Below are positions 44,939 through 53,476 of a DNA stretch of 64,000 bases, in pieces. How positions within the stretch are numbered: the stretch's first letter is position 1; every line of letters begins with the position of its first letter. The notes under the pieces were generated by a model. That model had not been told where the DNA came from, ran no database searches, and worked only from the letters and a program-made list of their open reading frames with translations. Source of the stretch: a bacterium (GTDB lineage Bacteria > Fidelibacterota > Marinisomatia > Marinisomatales > UBA1611); the NCBI GenBank assembly GCA_004321745.1, contig SGYO01000003.1, positions 61,942 to 125,941 on the forward strand, in the 5' to 3' direction. Position numbers and translations under genes: made by a program.

Positions 44939-45529
44939 TTAATCTTTATAATACAACTTTACGTTTGCTCGGTTCTCTATATAATTAATACGTCCAACTT
45001 TACAATCAACAACAGGAAGCCCAGTCTTTTCCGAAAGATCTTTAATTAGTTCTTGATAATTTTCAGGCTTTATCATATTCATGTTATTATACACAATTGT
45101 TTTACTATTTAGCGATTTATCTGGCAAATTATTTACCCAATGCCTTTCAAGTAAAAAAGTCATAGTAACAATTGCGGCATTAGCGAAAAGTAGCTCAGCA
45201 AAATCAACCTGCTCTGTACTTAATGCATTTATAACACCTGTTGTAATAACGATGAAAAGATAAGTCATCTCTTTAATCGGAATTGGGTCAGTTCTATAAC
45301 GCAGTATTGCAAAAACCGCAAAAAGACCAAATCCAAAGGCCATATTAATATCTAAGTTGCCAAGAATATATGCAAAAAAGAATATAAGGGTGTTAAACAT
45401 AAAATAAGTGAATACAAAGTCATTCCCTTTGTAGTCGCGATGATAGATCAATTTAATGATCACAAAAGCAACTAAAAGATTAAATGAAAACCTTAAAATA
45501 ACATTCGAAAATAATGGTTCTAGTTCCAT
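44939..45529 (-). CDS. DUF4956 membrane protein
   Basis: A 196-residue protein with about four hydrophobic helices in its first 130 residues. It has the DUF4956 core FGFGLFAVFAILRYRTDPIP, then MTYLFIVITTGVINA and a soluble C-terminal tail. DUF4956 genes are often found beside VTC/polyphosphate-polymerase-like and CotH-like genes; here only the DUF2490 gene accompanies it. A perfect 9-bp palindrome lies just upstream of its start (45542-45569). Function unknown; an inner-membrane partner for an envelope polymer system is possible. Confidence 0.85.
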   Translation of the reverse strand: MELEPLFSNVILRFSFNLLVAFVIIKLIYHRDYKGNDFVFTYFMFNTLIFFFAYILGNLDINMAFGFGLFAVFAILRYRTDPIPIKEMTYLFIVITTGVINALSTEQVDFAELLFANAAIVTMTFLLERHWVNNLPDKSLNSKTIVYNNMNMIKPENYQELIKDLSEKTGLPVVDCKVGRINYIENRANVKLYYKD

Positions 45530-45834
45530 AAAATTTTTGAATCATAACAACAATATATTCTTGTTATGAAAACTCCTCCTTATATTAGCTAAAAAGTAAA
45601 TGCTCGAGATGACCAAACAAATCTAAATAATTTTATATAATTAATGCCCTAAGGGAAATCTAACAATTATAAAGTTTATGCTAAGGTAAAAATTGTAAAA
45701 ATGTTGATTTAATATCTACACTACTTCTATTAGCAATGAATGGAGAGAGCTCATAGCGTTACTTTTGAAGATATCTTTTTATATATATAAATATATTGAT
45801 ATCGTTCAAAGAAATTGAAAATATAGAAAGATAA
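45530..45834. other. Intergenic region of 305 bases
   Basis: No open reading frame or RNA gene is evident. It holds a perfect inverted repeat next to the DUF4956 start (45542-45569), and AT-rich tracts (TTTTTATATATATAAATATAT near 45776-45796, split into shorter runs). The ArsC gene ends at its right edge. The DUF4956 promoter must lie here or upstream. Confidence 0.6.
45542..45569 (-). promoter_or_regulatory. Perfect 9-bp inverted repeat upstream of DUF4956
   Basis: TCATAACAA (45542-45550) and TTGTTATGA (45561-45569) are exact reverse complements, separated by ten bases. The repeat ends 12 bases before the DUF4956 start codon. There is no T-run on either side, so a terminator is unlikely. 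A repressor operator or a hairpin covering the ribosome-binding region would fit. Confidence 0.55.
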
Positions 45835-46224
45835 TTATCTATAAATAAGATCAGAAATAATATTTTTCTTGATCAAATCTCTAACTTTATTAAAGTCTTT
45901 TTGCGCATATTGTTTTGGATCAGGTATATCCCAATTTAAAATTTTTGAACCGGGTATAATTGGACACTTATCACCGCAACCCATACCAACAACATAATCT
46001 AATTCCATTTCTAAAAACTCACTTATAGACTTATTTTCACCTTCATGTATTATTCCAATACTTTTTAGTGATTTTATAGCCTTTGGGTTCACCTCAGTAC
46101 CAGGGTTTGACCCTGCAGAGTAGGCAATTAATTTATTAGAAAATAAATTATTACAAATAGCTTCTGCAAGTTGACTTCTGCAAGCATTTTCAATACAAAC
46201 AAATAATATCTTTTTTCTCATCAT
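45835..46224 (-). CDS. arsC: Arsenate reductase ArsC (low-molecular-weight phosphatase type)
   Basis: A 129-residue protein of the LMW-PTP fold. The P-loop is C10-IENAC-R16 (CX5R-S), and the second redox pair is C83 and C87 (GCGDKC), as in thioredoxin-coupled arsenate reductases. The acid-loop region reads DIPDP. It reduces arsenate to arsenite. No arsR or arsenite pump lies beside it, but an AqpS-like aquaporin is 2.5 kb away on the same strand. ATG codons at 46224 and 46221 are both possible starts. Confidence 0.88.
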   Translation of the reverse strand: MMRKKILFVCIENACRSQLAEAICNNLFSNKLIAYSAGSNPGTEVNPKAIKSLKSIGIIHEGENKSISEFLEMELDYVVGMGCGDKCPIIPGSKILNWDIPDPKQYAQKDFNKVRDLIKKNIISDLIYR

Positions 46225-46283
46225 CTAATAATGTCCTAACACTCTAATTTTAATATTATACACCAAGAACGCGATCCTCAAAA

Positions 46284-46322
46284 ACAACTAGACATAGAAA
46301 ATAAATTTTTATGTCTAGTTGT
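46284..46322 (-). terminator. Stem-loop with perfect 12-bp arms
   Basis: ACAACTAGACAT (46284-46295) pairs perfectly with ATGTCTAGTTGT (46311-46322) around a 15-base loop. On the minus strand the stem is followed by TTTTTGAGG, on the plus strand by CCCTTTTTTT. It lies between the glycosyltransferase gene and arsC, both read leftward, so a rho-independent terminator is the simplest reading. Confidence 0.6.
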
Positions 46323-46441
46323 CCCTTTTTTAAAAAATGATTTTTACACAAAACAAATAAAAGTCTAATAGTTTTCTAACTTCGCTAGAAGAACTTTTAT
46401 ATATCAGATTGATAACTCTGATTCCTTCTTGTTGTCAAATA

Positions 46442-46475
46442 ATCAGCGGAAGTTAAGCTCATAACTTCCGCTGAT
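46442..46475 (-). terminator. Stem-loop with perfect 14-bp arms
   Basis: ATCAGCGGAAGTTA (46442-46455) and TAACTTCCGCTGAT (46462-46475) are exact reverse complements with a 6-base loop. It begins 22 bases past the stop of the leftward glycosyltransferase gene. The T-tail on the minus strand is weak (TATTTG), so termination is likely but not certain. Confidence 0.6.
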
Positions 46476-46496
46476 AAATAAAATCTTTTATACTAA

Positions 46497-47513
46497 TTAT
46501 GACCAGGATTCATCAAAAAGAGATTTAAGATCATTGAAATCTCCTGATTCTATCCATTCAGCAAAAGTTTCACTGACGGGTTTATAAGGGACGTATCCTC
46601 TCAAATCTGACTGTAACCAATTTCCTATAACTTTTGTGTTTAATTTAGTAGTAGTGTGTCCAATATTTAATTCTTCAATAGCTAAAGCATTGGACTCTTG
46701 TTCCATTTGATTAGTTAATGGCTTTACTAATACTCTTTTATTAAGACTAAAACATTCACTGGGTAGTTCAAAACCGCTATTACATATGACTCCGCTTGCT
46801 TTTAACAAGTCATTAGTAAATTTTTTCCTATCAATTTTGCACCATCTAATGTTGCTCGAAAAAGTTGTAGGAGAATCAGAGCAATATACTTTGAAAAGGT
46901 AATTTTTAAAATTTTTTAAAACATTAACTATTTGATTTGGGTCTTCAAAATTCAAGTATACTAATATCAAATTTTTTTCTTCTTCACTATCATTAGGAAA
47001 CTCATCAATAATTGGTGGTAAAATTGGTTGATTAAAGTGACTCCAATGTATTCCAATTGGTATATCTGTAGGGCAGTACCACCTTAGAACCATTTGAGCA
47101 ATAATATCTCTTTTTTTTTTAGGTACTCCTTTATACAGTAGAGCATTCTGATGGCTAATACCTATCGCTTTTTTTTTCTGAATTTTTGCAGCCCAAGCTG
47201 TAATAGGTTCAAAATCAGATATAACTAAATCATATTTACTGGTATCGATTTTTTTAACATTATTTAAAAAGTCCTTAAATGTCAGATTTTTTATAGAACT
47301 AATGTAATTTATTGCCCCTTTATTGATTGAAAAAGTAAGGCTTTTTAAACACTGAAATGGTTCAGAAACATTCATTCCTAATAGATTCTCTTTTGTCCTG
47401 TTGCTTATGATCGTCTCAATTTCATGACCTCTTTTTTTTAATTCCTTAATAATTATACTGGATTTAATTATATGCCCGTTACCCGTACCTTGTATGCCAT
47501 AAAGTATTTTCAT
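46497..47513 (-). CDS. MJ1255/VC2487-type glycosyltransferase
   Basis: About 338 residues with a GT-B fold signature: N-terminal KILYGIQGTGNGHIIKS and C-terminal GVICNSGFELPSECFSLNKRVLVKP followed by NQMEQESNALAIEEL, which resembles the UDP-sugar-binding part of MurG-like enzymes. The frame is open to 47558, but the ATG at 47513 gives the natural start and directly follows the stop of the PAP2 gene. The substrates are unknown; pairing with a membrane phosphatase suggests a lipid-linked glycan or glycolipid. Confidence 0.82.
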   Translation of the reverse strand: MKILYGIQGTGNGHIIKSSIIIKELKKRGHEIETIISNRTKENLLGMNVSEPFQCLKSLTFSINKGAINYISSIKNLTFKDFLNNVKKIDTSKYDLVISDFEPITAWAAKIQKKKAIGISHQNALLYKGVPKKKRDIIAQMVLRWYCPTDIPIGIHWSHFNQPILPPIIDEFPNDSEEEKNLILVYLNFEDPNQIVNVLKNFKNYLFKVYCSDSPTTFSSNIRWCKIDRKKFTNDLLKASGVICNSGFELPSECFSLNKRVLVKPLTNQMEQESNALAIEELNIGHTTTKLNTKVIGNWLQSDLRGYVPYKPVSETFAEWIESGDFNDLKSLFDESWS

Positions 47514-47514
47514 T

Positions 47515-48054
47515 TTATAAAAATATTGTAAAACATAACATCGAAATTCCAGATGCAATTAAAGCACCTGCTAACACATCAGAAGGATAATGAAGTCCCA
47601 AATAAATTCTTGAAAGGGCTACAGAAATAATCCAAAAAATTAAACCTGGGGCTAAAGGTGGATAGTATAATATGAGAGAAAAAGATAATACAACAGCACT
47701 GCCTGTATGACCTGAAGGGAAGCTAAATTTATCAAATGGTATTTTCCTTGGAACAAAATTTTCTATAGAATCAAACGGCCTTTGACGCTTTGAAGAATTT
47801 TTTAGTAAAAGATATATGATTTTATCAAAAATAGTAGATACAATTAATATTTTGATAAACACTAGATTATCATCAACAAAGAAAGAAAGATAGATTAGCG
47901 ATAAAAATAAAACAAAACCATCAGCAGATTTAGAGCATATTGAAAAATAATAATTCCAAAAAGAATGTTTAAACCACTTTGAAAAAACTAGAATAGTAAG
48001 TTGATGATCTTTAGTAACAACCCAATTAATAACTTGAGTCAAATTAAACTCCAA
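47515..48054 (-). CDS. PAP2-family membrane phosphatase
   Basis: A 179-residue protein with about five hydrophobic helices and the complete PAP2 signature: K85...R92-P93, PSGH at 113-116, and S148-R149 with H155 and D159 (SRIYLGLHYPSD). It may dephosphorylate a lipid phosphate such as undecaprenyl pyrophosphate or phosphatidate. It is directly coupled to the downstream glycosyltransferase (one base between stop and ATG). The start appears to be TTG at 48054. Confidence 0.88.
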   Translation of the reverse strand: MEFNLTQVINWVVTKDHQLTILVFSKWFKHSFWNYYFSICSKSADGFVLFLSLIYLSFFVDDNLVFIKILIVSTIFDKIIYLLLKNSSKRQRPFDSIENFVPRKIPFDKFSFPSGHTGSAVVLSFSLILYYPPLAPGLIFWIISVALSRIYLGLHYPSDVLAGALIASGISMLCFTIFL

Positions 48055-48139
48055 ATATTCTACTTAAATTTCAAATCGCAATAATTGATTTTCATTTGAC
48101 CTATATTAGAATTAGATAAGAAAATTTTATTGAAAAAGA

Positions 48140-48167
48140 AACAGGCCTCGAAAATTCAAGGCCTGTT
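48140..48167 (-). terminator. Rho-independent terminator
   Basis: AACAGGCCT (48140-48148) pairs perfectly with AGGCCTGTT (48159-48167) around a 10-base loop. On the minus strand the stem is followed by TCTTTTTCAATAAAA. It lies about 50 bases past the stop of the small TonB-domain gene and fits a terminator for it. Confidence 0.75.
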
Positions 48168-48215
48168 GGGGGTGTGTAAGGGAGAGTATTGGGAAAGAAA
48201 TACTAAAAGTATTTT

Positions 48216-48578
48216 TTATTTTTTAAATATAATTGGAAGTTTATAACGAACAGATATTGGCTGACCATTAACGCTAGCTGGTATAAATTTAAGTTGATTA
48301 ATACCTTTTACCATTACTTCATCAAAAGCAGGACCAAGAGATTTTATTATTTTAATATCTGATACTGTTCCATCAGTTTTAATAAAAAATTCAGCAATTG
48401 ATTTTCCACTAATATATGAATACTGATTCATTAATAATCTTGGATATTGGAAGGCTTCTTTAACAGATCTTGAACCGCCAATAATTGATGGAGATTCATT
48501 TTCTTGTATAGTTGGAGCATTTGCAAATAACAAACTACAAAATCCAAAACAAATTATGTTGATAATATATTTATTCAT
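48216..48578 (-). CDS. Periplasmic protein with TonB C-terminal-like domain
   Basis: About 120 residues with a signal peptide (KYIINIICFGFCSLLFANA) and then a single domain. That domain has the TonB_C pattern 'G.(v)..F.i..dG.v....i..(s)lg..FD......i..(l).F.PA...G.P(i)(s)V....P..F'. It lacks the inner-membrane anchor and Pro-rich linker of a real TonB, so it is probably a stand-alone periplasmic member. ATG at 48578 is chosen because AGGA lies at the right distance upstream. It is the only gene of its transcript, bounded by a terminator. Confidence 0.8.
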   Translation of the reverse strand: MNKYIINIICFGFCSLLFANAPTIQENESPSIIGGSRSVKEAFQYPRLLMNQYSYISGKSIAEFFIKTDGTVSDIKIIKSLGPAFDEVMVKGINQLKFIPASVNGQPISVRYKLPIIFKK

Positions 48579-48757
48579 TTTCATTCCTATAATAAAATTA
48601 ATTTTCAAAAAGGATCTAAGATCAAGAATCTTACTTCCGCATCCTTATTTACGTAATGAAATTCGGAAGGTTAAATTTGATTTTAGTTAGAGTGAAAATT
48701 GAAATCAGTTCGTTTTTTATTTGTAATTAATGTGAAATCAATTTGAAGATTGTAAGT

Positions 48758-49405
48758 TCAATTACTATCAATTTTATTGTACAAAATGTTTCCCATTAAT
48801 GCGCCAATCAATTGCCCGATTATGAAGTAAACAACGGAGGAAGGAGCTATACCTGTAAAGGTATCTGTAAACATTCTAGAAATAGTTACTGCTGGGTTTG
48901 CAAATGAAGTTGAAGAAGTAAACCAATATCCAGATGTAATAAATAATGCTACAGCCAAAGCAACATCTTTAGGGTTATTTTTCCCAACAAATAATATTGT
49001 AATAATTAACCCAAAAGTTGCAATTATTTCACTTATTAAAAGTTTCTCCTCTCCTCTAATATTTGTTGATATTTGAATTATTTCTACTCCAAAATAATAA
49101 TGAACAATAACTATGGATAATAAACCGCCTAGGAGCTGAGCAATTGAATATTTGTATAAATCATAGAGCCTTAACTCTTTCCTTATATAAAAAACTAAAC
49201 TTACCGCTGGATTAAAATGTGCTCCAGATATAAAAGAAAAACTTTTTATCAAGACATACAATATGGCACCAGTAGCAATGGTATTCCCTAATAATGCTAA
49301 GGCATCGTTCCCATTTGAGAGATTTTCAGCCATAATTCCTGAGCCAACCACAACAGAAACAAGAAAAAAGGTTCCTAGAAATTCTACTAAAATTTTTTTA
49401 TTCAT
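48758..49405 (-). CDS. Aquaporin-family channel (AqpS-like)
   Basis: About 215 residues with six hydrophobic helices and both NPA boxes: NPAVS at 65-69 and NPAVT at 170-174. In water and glycerol channels the second NPA is normally followed by Arg, which forms the selectivity filter; here it is Val173. That substitution and the following SRMFTDTFTGIAP segment are, as I recall, typical of arsenic-associated AqpS-type channels. An arsC gene is 2.5 kb away on the same strand. ATG 49405 is preferred over the longer frame to 49426. Confidence 0.88.
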   Translation of the reverse strand: MNKKILVEFLGTFFLVSVVVGSGIMAENLSNGNDALALLGNTIATGAILYVLIKSFSFISGAHFNPAVSLVFYIRKELRLYDLYKYSIAQLLGGLLSIVIVHYYFGVEIIQISTNIRGEEKLLISEIIATFGLIITILFVGKNNPKDVALAVALFITSGYWFTSSTSFANPAVTISRMFTDTFTGIAPSSVVYFIIGQLIGALMGNILYNKIDSN

Positions 49406-49418
49406 TTTTAAAATAAAA

Positions 49419-49441
49419 AAGGCCATAAGAACTATGGCCTT
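49419..49441 (-). terminator. Rho-independent terminator
   Basis: AAGGCCATA (49419-49427) pairs perfectly with TATGGCCTT (49433-49441) around a 5-base loop. On the minus strand it is followed by TTTTTTATTTT. It lies 22 bases past the stop of the 260-residue secreted-protein gene and immediately before the aquaporin start. Confidence 0.8.
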
Positions 49442-49463
49442 CTTTCAAACTATATGCTCCAAA

Positions 49464-50246
49464 TTACTTTAGAAGGGTCATTTTCCCTTTAGCAGTAAAA
49501 CTTTCAGAAGTAATATCATAAAAATATAACCCACTAGGGACCTTTATGCCGATATTATTTTTGCCATCCCAATTTACTACTTGTTGTCCGGATGTAATAT
49601 TTTCAACAGTTAATTGTTTAATATTTCGCCCAAAAATATCAAAAATATTAATCTTAATTTTTGAAGCAGGTTTTCTAAGGTTAAAAAAAATATTTGTTGC
49701 AGGGTTAAAAGGGTTTGGGTAGTTATAGTGGAATGAAATCTGATCTGATAGAATACTCTTTTGCTTTTCATTATCATCTACAGAAAGATCGATTAGAGAA
49801 ATAAAATTATATATTGAATCCACTTCATATCCAGGTAGTGGTGCCCCATTAGTATTAGTCCACCCGGCATGAGTAATGGTTGACTGCTCTGAAAAGTAAG
49901 CATCATTTATAGCTGATACAGCTAAAGAAGAATCCCATAGAACTAAAATAAAATCTTCACCAGAAACCATCCCATCTATTTCGGGAGTAGAAGGGTCATC
50001 TCCATATATCTGCATATTCATATATGCTATACCACCATTAATAATTAGTTTACTAGCACCAACGCATAGCGTATCAGCTGGATACGTTGCTCTAAATGCT
50101 CCTACCCAGTCTCCATCATCTGCAGCAAGACCATTTAATTGGGCCTGTCCGTAAATAAGACCAGAAGCTGGAGTCGGACTAAAATAAAATTGAGCATTTA
50201 ATAGTGATATTAAGAATAAGATCGATGAAAATATTAATGTCTTCAT
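49464..50246 (-). CDS. Secreted protein with GDDPSTP module and T9SS-type sorting domain
   Basis: A 260-residue protein: signal peptide (about 1-18), one ~130-residue module (SPTPASGLIYGQ ... IYGDDPSTPEIDG ... TNTNGAPLPGYE), a short linker, and a C-terminal sorting domain (about 175-260) with NYPNPFNPATN, FDIFGRNIKQL, PSGLYFYDI and a final Lys. It is in effect the minimal version of the larger proteins to its right. The ribosome-binding site is AAGGA. It is probably exported by a Por-type system and attached to the surface. Module function is unknown. Confidence 0.85.
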   Translation of the reverse strand: MKTLIFSSILFLISLLNAQFYFSPTPASGLIYGQAQLNGLAADDGDWVGAFRATYPADTLCVGASKLIINGGIAYMNMQIYGDDPSTPEIDGMVSGEDFILVLWDSSLAVSAINDAYFSEQSTITHAGWTNTNGAPLPGYEVDSIYNFISLIDLSVDDNEKQKSILSDQISFHYNYPNPFNPATNIFFNLRKPASKIKINIFDIFGRNIKQLTVENITSGQQVVNWDGKNNIGIKVPSGLYFYDITSESFTAKGKMTLLK

Positions 50247-50264
50247 TTTTTTCCTTTATTAGTA

Positions 50265-53200
50265 CTACTTTAAAAATAAAATTTTCTGTGTTTTAAATAT
50301 ATCATTTGCAATAATATTTACTATGTACATGCCAGATGATACTACTTGCCCACTAGCATCTGTTCCGTTCCACCTAAGTGTTTTATATCCACCATCAATT
50401 ATATTTTCACTTATAAGTGTTTTTACTTTCTGACCCATCAAATTGTAAATAGAAATGTTCATACTTTCACCTTGCATAGTAAAAACTCGCATCTCGATAG
50501 TATTATTGAAAGGATTAGGATAGGCTGGGAATATTGTAAATTGATCAGGAGGTTTGTTATTATCATCTATTGATAAATAAGCAGATGCATCAATGAAAAG
50601 GCTCCATCCAAGCCCTTCATTTTCAAAGTAATTCATTTGACACCCTAAAGAGTCACAAGCAGAAACAGCCCAATATAATTCAATTTTATTATTTGTTGAA
50701 TACTCTTCAATGATCTCAATAAAATCCATGTAAGTCATTTGATATTCCGTTACATCTATAAAGTCAGTATATACTGTCATACTTAAAGAGTCTGAGGTAG
50801 GATCATCTATTTCTTTTAGTAATATGAAATTATAACTAACACTATCTCCATCAAGATCTACAGCCTCTTCCCAGTTAAATGTGAGATTATAATTTTGATT
50901 AGAATAATTTACATAGACTGTATCCCCACTTTCAGGACCTATAAGCGAAAATTCCAATGGTAGGTCATTCGATGGTACAACACTAATAAGAAGTGTATCG
51001 TTATCAATATGCTCTCCGTCGCTTATAGAAAATGGAACAACTAATAAGCCATTAAAATTAAGATCAGGTAATATAGAATCTCCTCGTAAAAAATAATTTT
51101 CACCACTAGTTAATTCATGTGTGATTACAAGATTATCAACATCTACATATGATATTGAATCAATATTAAATACAAAATGGCTATCTTCATTGATCACATA
51201 TAAAGGAACATTTAAAATAGAAGGCGCGTCATTAATCGGATTAATAATAACTAAAATAGTTGTGGTATCTATACCACCAAGTCCATCATCAGCCCAAATA
51301 TTAAATTGAATAACTGAATCTGTAGGCGTGAAATAATTTTCAACAACAGTTTTTATTTTTAAGAGTGCCGTGCCAATGAATTCAGTTTCTATAATTCCAG
51401 AAACATCTGTTGGGTCAGAATGAAAACTTAATTGCGAATCTGCCTGCTCTAAGTCTGTTATATAATTACTTAAGTCAATTATAACAGAATCATCTTCAGC
51501 AACGGATATTGTCTCGATAGATTCACTCCACTCAGGTGCGGTATTATCTCCACAAATAGTTACAGCGTTAGACTCATATACTCCACTAGAATCTTCTCCA
51601 TCATATGCAACTATACTAGCTCTCCATGTTTCCAAACAGTTAGTCATTTCTGGGTTTACTGATTCCTCTCCTTCAAGAGCATAAATAATTTCATCGTTTT
51701 TAAACCATGATATATAAAGAGTAGTATCATTAGACCCTTCAATATCTGATACAATATAAGATAATGACAACGTATCTGATAGTCCAGGTATAGATGGGTA
51801 AATTGCTGCATCTATTATTGATGGGGGATCATTAATCGGAATTATAGAAATGTTAAAAGTAAAGGTTTCGCCAGCGCCTCCTTGATCATCAATAGGGTAA
51901 ACATTAACATTTAATGGATCACCATCATAATTAGGACTGGGGAAAATTGTATCACCACTTACACTATAATGCTGACCTTCCACTAGAACAATATCTAATT
52001 CTTGGCTAACATTTGAATATCCAGGGCTTGGGTTTGAAAATGTGCCCCACGTGTTTGAACCATCAAAAACCCTTCCGTATGAAATGTCAGTCTCTTGAGA
52101 AGAAAATGAATAATTTATAACAACATTACCATCTGAATCCTCAATATAAATTGTTTCTCCATCACTTGACAGTTTGCTGTCTATCTCAGGAAAACCCTCA
52201 TCATCTCCAGTAAACCATAAAACCAAAAAATCACCAGCAGCAATACTTGTGTCAGGGGCAATAGTTGATACCTCACCCTCAGCATCACTAAACCCCCATC
52301 CATTAATATTTATTGATTCACTTGTGCCATTGTACAGTTCAACAAAATCTTCAAAATTTCCATCTGGACTCATACAGCAATTATCACTAGCTGCCAAAAA
52401 TTCATTTACAACTATTTGACTTGTAGCAATGGGAGCAATATTGTCTACATCTTCAATTACAAAATCTGAAACATCAACTACAAAAAAACTATCTTCAAAA
52501 ATAGTTTGGTTTCCAATGTTTTGACTTACAATAAAAGGGTTGTCATTAATTGGTAACACCTCAATATTGGCAAAATATATTTCACTTGAGCTAAAACCAT
52601 CATCTATAATCATACCAATAACAATCTCACCATTATAGTTTTCGTCTAAAATAACACTATTCCCAATTATTGTGTAATTATTTTGATCGGAGCTTAACTG
52701 GTTACCATCATTCCCTGAAGAGTCTATAAGAGTAAGAGTAAGGTATTCGTCTGAAACACCGTCTTCGTCAAGAAATGAAATATTATCAATTGTTATTTCA
52801 AAATTAATGTCTTCATATTTCTCATCTAATAAAGTGCCCAAAATAACAGGATTAACATTATTCACATTAAAATTGTATTCTTGATATGGATCATTATAGC
52901 CAACGATTGGTGTAAAATTTGTACTCTGCCACCCACTGTGATAAATTGGATTGCCAGATTCATTTGTCTCTTCAATGATTACATTTAATGATTCATCCCA
53001 TAACTTTAACGTAAAGTTTTCCGTAGAACTCATGCCTTCATCTACTGCTGGGCTAGTAATATCATCTCCATAAACTATAAAATTAAACCGAACATCTCCT
53101 GCGACCCAAACTAATTGACCAGCACCAGCACAGTTTCCATTAGCATCAAATGCTGCAACCCAATCGCTAGAGGAAGCTCGAACACCATTTATTCTAGGGG

Positions 53201-53300
53201 TACCTTGAATTACACCTCCTAAATTTGTAGTTACGAATTGAAATTCATCAGGTTGAGCATATATATATGATATTATAAAAATTATAAATATTTTTTTCAT
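50265..53300 (-). CDS. Large secreted protein with GDDP module, lamin-tail domain and T9SS-type sorting domain
   Basis: A 1011-residue protein: signal peptide (about 1-15); a GDDP-type module (about 17-150, IVYGDDITSPAVDEG); an insert beginning IVVNEFLAASDN and running to about residue 430 that matches a lamin-tail (LTD) domain, with WGFSDAEG and LVLWFTGDDEG; several cadherin-like or Ig-like segments marked by NDxP motifs (INDNPFI, INDPPSI, INDAPSI); a WEEAVDLDGDS module (about 790-915); and a C-terminal sorting domain (AYPNPFNNTIEM...GQVVSSGMYIVNI). LTD domains occur in extracellular nucleases and calcium-rich surface proteins. No enzyme active site is seen. Confidence 0.83.
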   Translation of the reverse strand: MKKIFIIFIISYIYAQPDEFQFVTTNLGGVIQGTPRINGVRASSSDWVAAFDANGNCAGAGQLVWVAGDVRFNFIVYGDDITSPAVDEGMSSTENFTLKLWDESLNVIIEETNESGNPIYHSGWQSTNFTPIVGYNDPYQEYNFNVNNVNPVILGTLLDEKYEDINFEITIDNISFLDEDGVSDEYLTLTLIDSSGNDGNQLSSDQNNYTIIGNSVILDENYNGEIVIGMIIDDGFSSSEIYFANIEVLPINDNPFIVSQNIGNQTIFEDSFFVVDVSDFVIEDVDNIAPIATSQIVVNEFLAASDNCCMSPDGNFEDFVELYNGTSESININGWGFSDAEGEVSTIAPDTSIAAGDFLVLWFTGDDEGFPEIDSKLSSDGETIYIEDSDGNVVINYSFSSQETDISYGRVFDGSNTWGTFSNPSPGYSNVSQELDIVLVEGQHYSVSGDTIFPSPNYDGDPLNVNVYPIDDQGGAGETFTFNISIIPINDPPSIIDAAIYPSIPGLSDTLSLSYIVSDIEGSNDTTLYISWFKNDEIIYALEGEESVNPEMTNCLETWRASIVAYDGEDSSGVYESNAVTICGDNTAPEWSESIETISVAEDDSVIIDLSNYITDLEQADSQLSFHSDPTDVSGIIETEFIGTALLKIKTVVENYFTPTDSVIQFNIWADDGLGGIDTTTILVIINPINDAPSILNVPLYVINEDSHFVFNIDSISYVDVDNLVITHELTSGENYFLRGDSILPDLNFNGLLVVPFSISDGEHIDNDTLLISVVPSNDLPLEFSLIGPESGDTVYVNYSNQNYNLTFNWEEAVDLDGDSVSYNFILLKEIDDPTSDSLSMTVYTDFIDVTEYQMTYMDFIEIIEEYSTNNKIELYWAVSACDSLGCQMNYFENEGLGWSLFIDASAYLSIDDNNKPPDQFTIFPAYPNPFNNTIEMRVFTMQGESMNISIYNLMGQKVKTLISENIIDGGYKTLRWNGTDASGQVVSSGMYIVNIIANDIFKTQKILFLK

Positions 53301-53424
53301 ATCTTTTTAATTATAAGTGAAAATAAGATGGACTTATTCTATTAAAAATGTGTTAGAATATTGTTAGATAATTATTTGTATAATGTTATTAAGCAAACAC
53401 AAAACTTATATTTTATAAAATAAA

Positions 53425-53454
53425 AAAGCGGATTACAAAGAGGTAACCCGCTTT
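53425..53454 (-). terminator. Rho-independent terminator
   Basis: A 12-bp stem with one G-U pair (53425-53436 against 53443-53454; AAAGCGGATTAC and GTAACCCGCTTT) and a 6-base loop. On the minus strand a T-run (TTTTTTATTTTAT) follows. It lies 22 bases past the stop of the giant gene. Confidence 0.8.
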
Positions 53455-53476
53455 AATAGTTGTAGTATATATTTCT

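Noticed and set aside
46225..46496. Integron attC-like site
   Set aside because: The stems are perfect palindromes without the attC core-site sequences or spacer bases, and no integrase is nearby.
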